A DNA stretch of 64,000 nucleotides, taken from positions 62,001-126,000 of the forward strand of contig NZ_FWXV01000001.1 of assembly GCF_900176515.1 (NCBI RefSeq), written 5' to 3'. Under the pieces are notes generated by a model, which worked only from the letters and a program-made list of their open reading frames with translations, made no database searches and was not told where the DNA came from. The DNA comes from Kibdelosporangium aridum (GTDB lineage Bacteria; Actinomycetota; Actinomycetes; Mycobacteriales; Pseudonocardiaceae). The translations under genes were made by a program, and so were the position numbers. Shown here one piece after another: positions 61,833 to 64,000 of this stretch (the stretch's first letter is position 1; every line of letters starts with the position of its first letter).

Positions 61833-61857
61833 GTACCCGCTGGTCACGGTGTTATGC
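61833..61857 (-). promoter_or_regulatory. SigB/SigF-like promoter for the Rho-N/SAP-like gene
   Basis: Minus strand: GCAT (61854-61857), 15 bases, GGGTAC (61833-61838), a full consensus match. Confidence 0.6.
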
Positions 61858-61859
61858 CT

Positions 61860-62020
61860 CGTGGGTGGATTTGGTTTGGCAGGGTCTGTTGGCTTTGGTT
61901 TCTGGCTGGGTTTGCGGTTGCTTTGGGTTGCTTTGGGTTCCAGCTTGGTTTTCTTTTTCTTCGTTTTCCAGCAGGGGTTCTTTGCTTTGGCTTTTATTCC
62001 GGCTTTTGGTGCCTGCTGCG
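61860..62020. repeat. GT-rich outer flank of HNH unit 2
   Basis: No gene is supported. Plus-strand GT-rich DNA with recurring TTTGGGTT, GGTTCCAGC, TTCTTT and GGCTTTT variants, as on the left of unit 1. It ends at the palindromic repeat. It belongs to the same class as the better-ordered 30-base array at 63391-63508. Confidence 0.55.
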
Positions 62021-62167
62021 GCTCGATTTGACTTGGGGCCCCTGCGGCGCGCTCGGGGAGGAAGCCGGGGAGTCCCCCTTCGTTCCGCATCATTTATCCT
62101 TCGTGGCGCGTGGGGCCTCCCCGCACCGGACAGTTTAAGCGCGCCGCTACCCCAAGTAAAATCGAGC
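62021..62167 (+). repeat. Palindromic repeat copy C (left of HNH unit 2)
   Basis: 147 bases. It differs from copies B and D by a single base (GCGTGGGG instead of GCGAGGGG near 62110) and from A by that base and one C. The terminal arms are unchanged. Confidence 0.85.
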
Positions 62168-62250
62168 CTTCGCTTCGCCCACCACACCCCATACCTTGCT
62201 TTGCCCTTTTGCCCACTTTCGCGCCATGCCCCGCTTTCCGTTTTGCTCGC

Positions 62251-63125
62251 TTATTCCAGCTCGTAGGGTTCCGGTTGTGTGGTGTGGGTTTTTCCGCTTG
62301 GTGTGGTGAAGGTGAGTGTTCCTGGGTGGGGTTGTTCGATCTTCCAGGTGCTTCGCTCTTTCAACAGGTTGTGTTTCTTGCACAAAGCGGCAAGGTTGGC
62401 GACGCTGGTCTCGCCATGGTCGGTATGGCGTTGGGTGTGGTCGATTTCGGTGCGCTCGGCGGGTTCTTCGCAGCCGGGTTGTCGACAGGTGCGGTCGCGC
62501 AACTGGATGTGGCGCTTCAACGACGGCGGAGCGAACCTGCGGTGGCTGACTTCCAGGACGTGACCTGCGGGGTCGGTGAGGATGCGGCGCCAGGTGCTGT
62601 CGTGGGCTAGTTCGCGGGCGTGCTCAGCGGTGATCGCGCCATACCCGGACAGCTCACCAGCCTGCTCGGTCAACCCGGCCAGGGTGGTCATCGGCACCAT
62701 CACGTTGGTGGCGATGACAGAACGCTTGATCGGCCCTCGGCCCTCGGCCCCCGTTCCAGCACCCGTTGTTCCACCCACTGCGCTTGGTCATCCGACAGCA
62801 CCGCAGTCTGTTTGGTCATGGTGGCGGTACGGTCTGCGTCGATATCCCCGGCTTCCAACGCGGCCAACGTGGCAGGCAGTCGGTTGACCATCTCCTGAGC
62901 CTGCAAAAGTTTCGCCAATGCCACCCGCGGGCTCACCTGTGTCTCGATAGCGATCTCTTCGGCAGCACCGTCAGCAACACGGATACCGTCTCGGTTGGGT
63001 GGCGACAATTCCGCGAACCGAGCCAACAAACAAGCATCCTCGGCATCAAGAGAAGCCCGCACCCGAGCATTGCGGGCAAGCCGAGAAAGAACCTGCCCGC
63101 GACCCAGAGAGCGCGTTTCGAACAT
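62251..63125 (-). pseudogene. DUF222/HNH nuclease, internal deletion and frameshift
   Basis: Begins at 63125 with MFETRSLGRGQVLSRLARNA and matches copy 1 up to VLERGPRA, then goes out of frame. The remainder (KRSVIATNVMVPMTTLAG to the end, with an intact HNH motif) is in another frame. Compared with copy 1, 278 bases are missing between ATCA at 44271 and ATCA at 44549, with a repeated GGGCCGA at the join, which gives a net shift of 271 bases. The deleted part covers the middle of DUF222. The 62251-62778 part may still be translated as an HNH-only protein, but no start signal is seen. Confidence 0.85.
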
Positions 63126-63201
63126 ACGTCCAGTGTATCGGAAACAGCGTGACGAAGCAGAGCTAAACACACAAAGAAAAGCAACCCATCCCCGAGCGAA
63201 G

Positions 63202-63348
63202 GCTCGATTTTACTTGGGGTAGCGGCGCGCTTAAACTGTCCGGTGCGGGGAGGCCCCTCGCGCCACGAAGGATAAATGATGCGGAACGAAGGGGGACTCC
63301 CCGGCTTCCTCCCCGAGCGCGCCGCAGGGGCCCCAAGTCAAATCGAGC
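63202..63348 (-). repeat. Palindromic repeat copy D (right of HNH unit 2, inverted)
   Basis: 147 bases, identical to copy B over its full length. It faces copy C in inverted orientation. The near identity of the four copies contrasts with the decay of the gene between C and D. Confidence 0.85.
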
Positions 63349-63390
63349 CGTGGCGGGCACAAAAGAACCCCGAAACAAAAGCCAAAAGCA

Positions 63391-63508
63391 AAAGAACCAA
63401 GCTGGAAAATAGAGCGAAAGGAAAGAGTCAAGCTAGACCCGAAGCAAAAGAAAGAACCAAGCTGGAACCTGAAGCAAAAGGAAACCAGGCTGGAATCCGA
63501 AGCCAAAG
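63391..63508. repeat. Four degenerate tandem 30-base repeats outside repeat D
   Basis: Units 63391-63420, 63421-63450, 63451-63480 and 63481-63508 follow a pattern like AAAGAACCAAGCTGGAA followed by a GAAGCAAAAG-type tail. They are A-rich on the plus strand. The reverse complement of the motif recurs on the left side of units 1 and 2. The units have no unique spacers and are not conserved enough for CRISPR. Confidence 0.65.
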
Positions 63509-63537
63509 GCCACCGAGCCAAAACAAAAAACTAAGCC

Positions 63538-64000
63538 TCAACCAGTCTTCTCGGTAGTCGCATGAGCAGCCCCAACAGGCTTGGACTCAGGAGACCCCCG
63601 CTGCCGAAGATAAACGCTGAAAACCGCCATAGACCCAATAGCCAAAAACTCACTCTGCCAATTCTGAAGCGTCCGATTCCAAAAATCAGCCGAAGCAACA
63701 TACTCCCCATAACCAACAGGATCCTCAAGCTGCCCCAACTGCTCAGAATTATAAGAACTATGCCCAGCAACAGACTGGGCAAACCAAGAAAACAAGAACA
63801 ACCCGAACATGGTCAAGCTCAACGACCACGAAAACAGAACAGTCCGCCAACCCCCAACCCGAGCCCAGTGCGGAGACGAAGGACCCGCATGCCGCCCCAG
63901 ACTCTGCTGCTCATCCGACTCGAGACCGACCTCCCGCGGATGCTTCGACTCGGGCGAGCCGAGCTGGATCAGCCAGATCGTCAGCAGGATGTACAGGAAG
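63538..64000 (-). CDS. DUF6766-like membrane protein (5' end outside window)
   Basis: The frame runs from the right edge to a stop at 63538; 154 residues are visible and the start is beyond the window. Two hydrophobic segments (FLYILLTIWLIQLG at the edge and MFGLFLFSWFAQSVAG) enclose a polar linker with Ser, Arg and Glu. YLRQRGSPESKPVGAAHA near the end matches the short Arg/Ser/Pro-rich C-terminus seen in DUF6766 membrane proteins, including the recurring GSPESK stretch (also GSPESKHPREVG). Function unknown. Confidence 0.65.
   Translation of the reverse strand, partial: FLYILLTIWLIQLGSPESKHPREVGLESDEQQSLGRHAGPSSPHWARVGGWRTVLFSWSLSLTMFGLFLFSWFAQSVAGHSSYNSEQLGQLEDPVGYGEYVASADFWNRTLQNWQSEFLAIGSMAVFSVYLRQRGSPESKPVGAAHATTEKTG

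Larger units (their letters stand above)
62021..63348 (-). mobile_element. Repeat-flanked DUF222-HNH unit, copy 2 (decayed)
   Basis: A 1328-base unit with the same plan as copy 1 but in the opposite orientation: repeat C (62021-62167), spacer, HNH pseudogene on the minus strand (62251-63125), leader, inverted repeat D (63202-63348). The leader is almost identical to that of copy 1, including the TACACT box. The nuclease gene has lost 278 bases, so this copy could only move if the protein is supplied by copy 1 or another copy. Confidence 0.6.

Noticed and set aside
63391..63508. Four 30-base repeats considered as a CRISPR array
   Set aside because: The units are adjacent and degenerate, with no spacers of constant length, and no cas gene is nearby.

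Overview
The window is high-GC actinomycete chromosome, most likely from the Pseudonocardiales. The signs are an F420-dependent oxidoreductase, an MptB-type mannosyltransferase, an AfsR/SARP-type regulator, a very large nSTAND/WD40 protein and several actinobacteria-specific small families (DUF3040, DUF3140, DUF3072, DUF3618). No rRNA, tRNA or CRISPR array was recognised. Gene density is high, and several convergent pairs overlap at their stop codons.

Layout. (1) 1-12.8 kb: the end of a contractile-injection-system (eCIS) baseplate operon (baseplate assembly protein, tail protein, DUF6519 protein). It runs directly into a 1381-residue zinc-ribbon/TPR/CHAT protease-like gene and then small zinc-ribbon and membrane genes. 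(2) 12.9-28.9 kb: a stress-type block with a SodC-like lipoprotein, an Rv2629-like ribosome factor, the LigD polymerase domain, an F420 oxidoreductase, envelope proteins, a three-subunit molybdenum hydroxylase, a BrkB-like membrane protein, large catalase, phospholipase D and two small secreted proteins. (3) 28.9-43.4 kb: two tandem PucR-like regulators, a DNA glycosylase-like protein, a Ser/Thr kinase, alcohol dehydrogenase, an Ppx/GppA protein, two decayed genes, an arginase-like protein, a second SodC, a TetR/VOC pair with a clear operator, and an MptB-like glycosyltransferase. (4) 43.4-45.3 and 61.9-63.5 kb: two copies of an unusual unit, a DUF222-HNH nuclease gene bracketed by inverted copies of a near-identical 146-147 bp palindromic repeat. 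The second copy of the nuclease gene is broken. (5) 45.4-54.2 kb: an AfsR-like NB-ARC regulator with a P450, a ribosomal protein L32 and the nSTAND/WD40 protein. (6) 54.5-61.8 kb: a second stress-type block (YbdK-like ligase, flavoprotein, topoisomerase IB, two SDRs, hydrolase, Rho-N/SAP-like protein).

How it fits together. Both stress blocks share a promoter signature (GNNT, 15-16 bases, GGGTA) of the SigB/SigF type a short distance upstream of at least ten genes or operons, so they look like one general-stress regulon. The most unusual items are the repeat-flanked HNH units and the coupling of a CHAT protein to the eCIS operon. Decayed genes cluster near 13.6-14.9 kb and 36.5-37.8 kb. All functional statements come from reading the sequence and from family knowledge; no database search was run.
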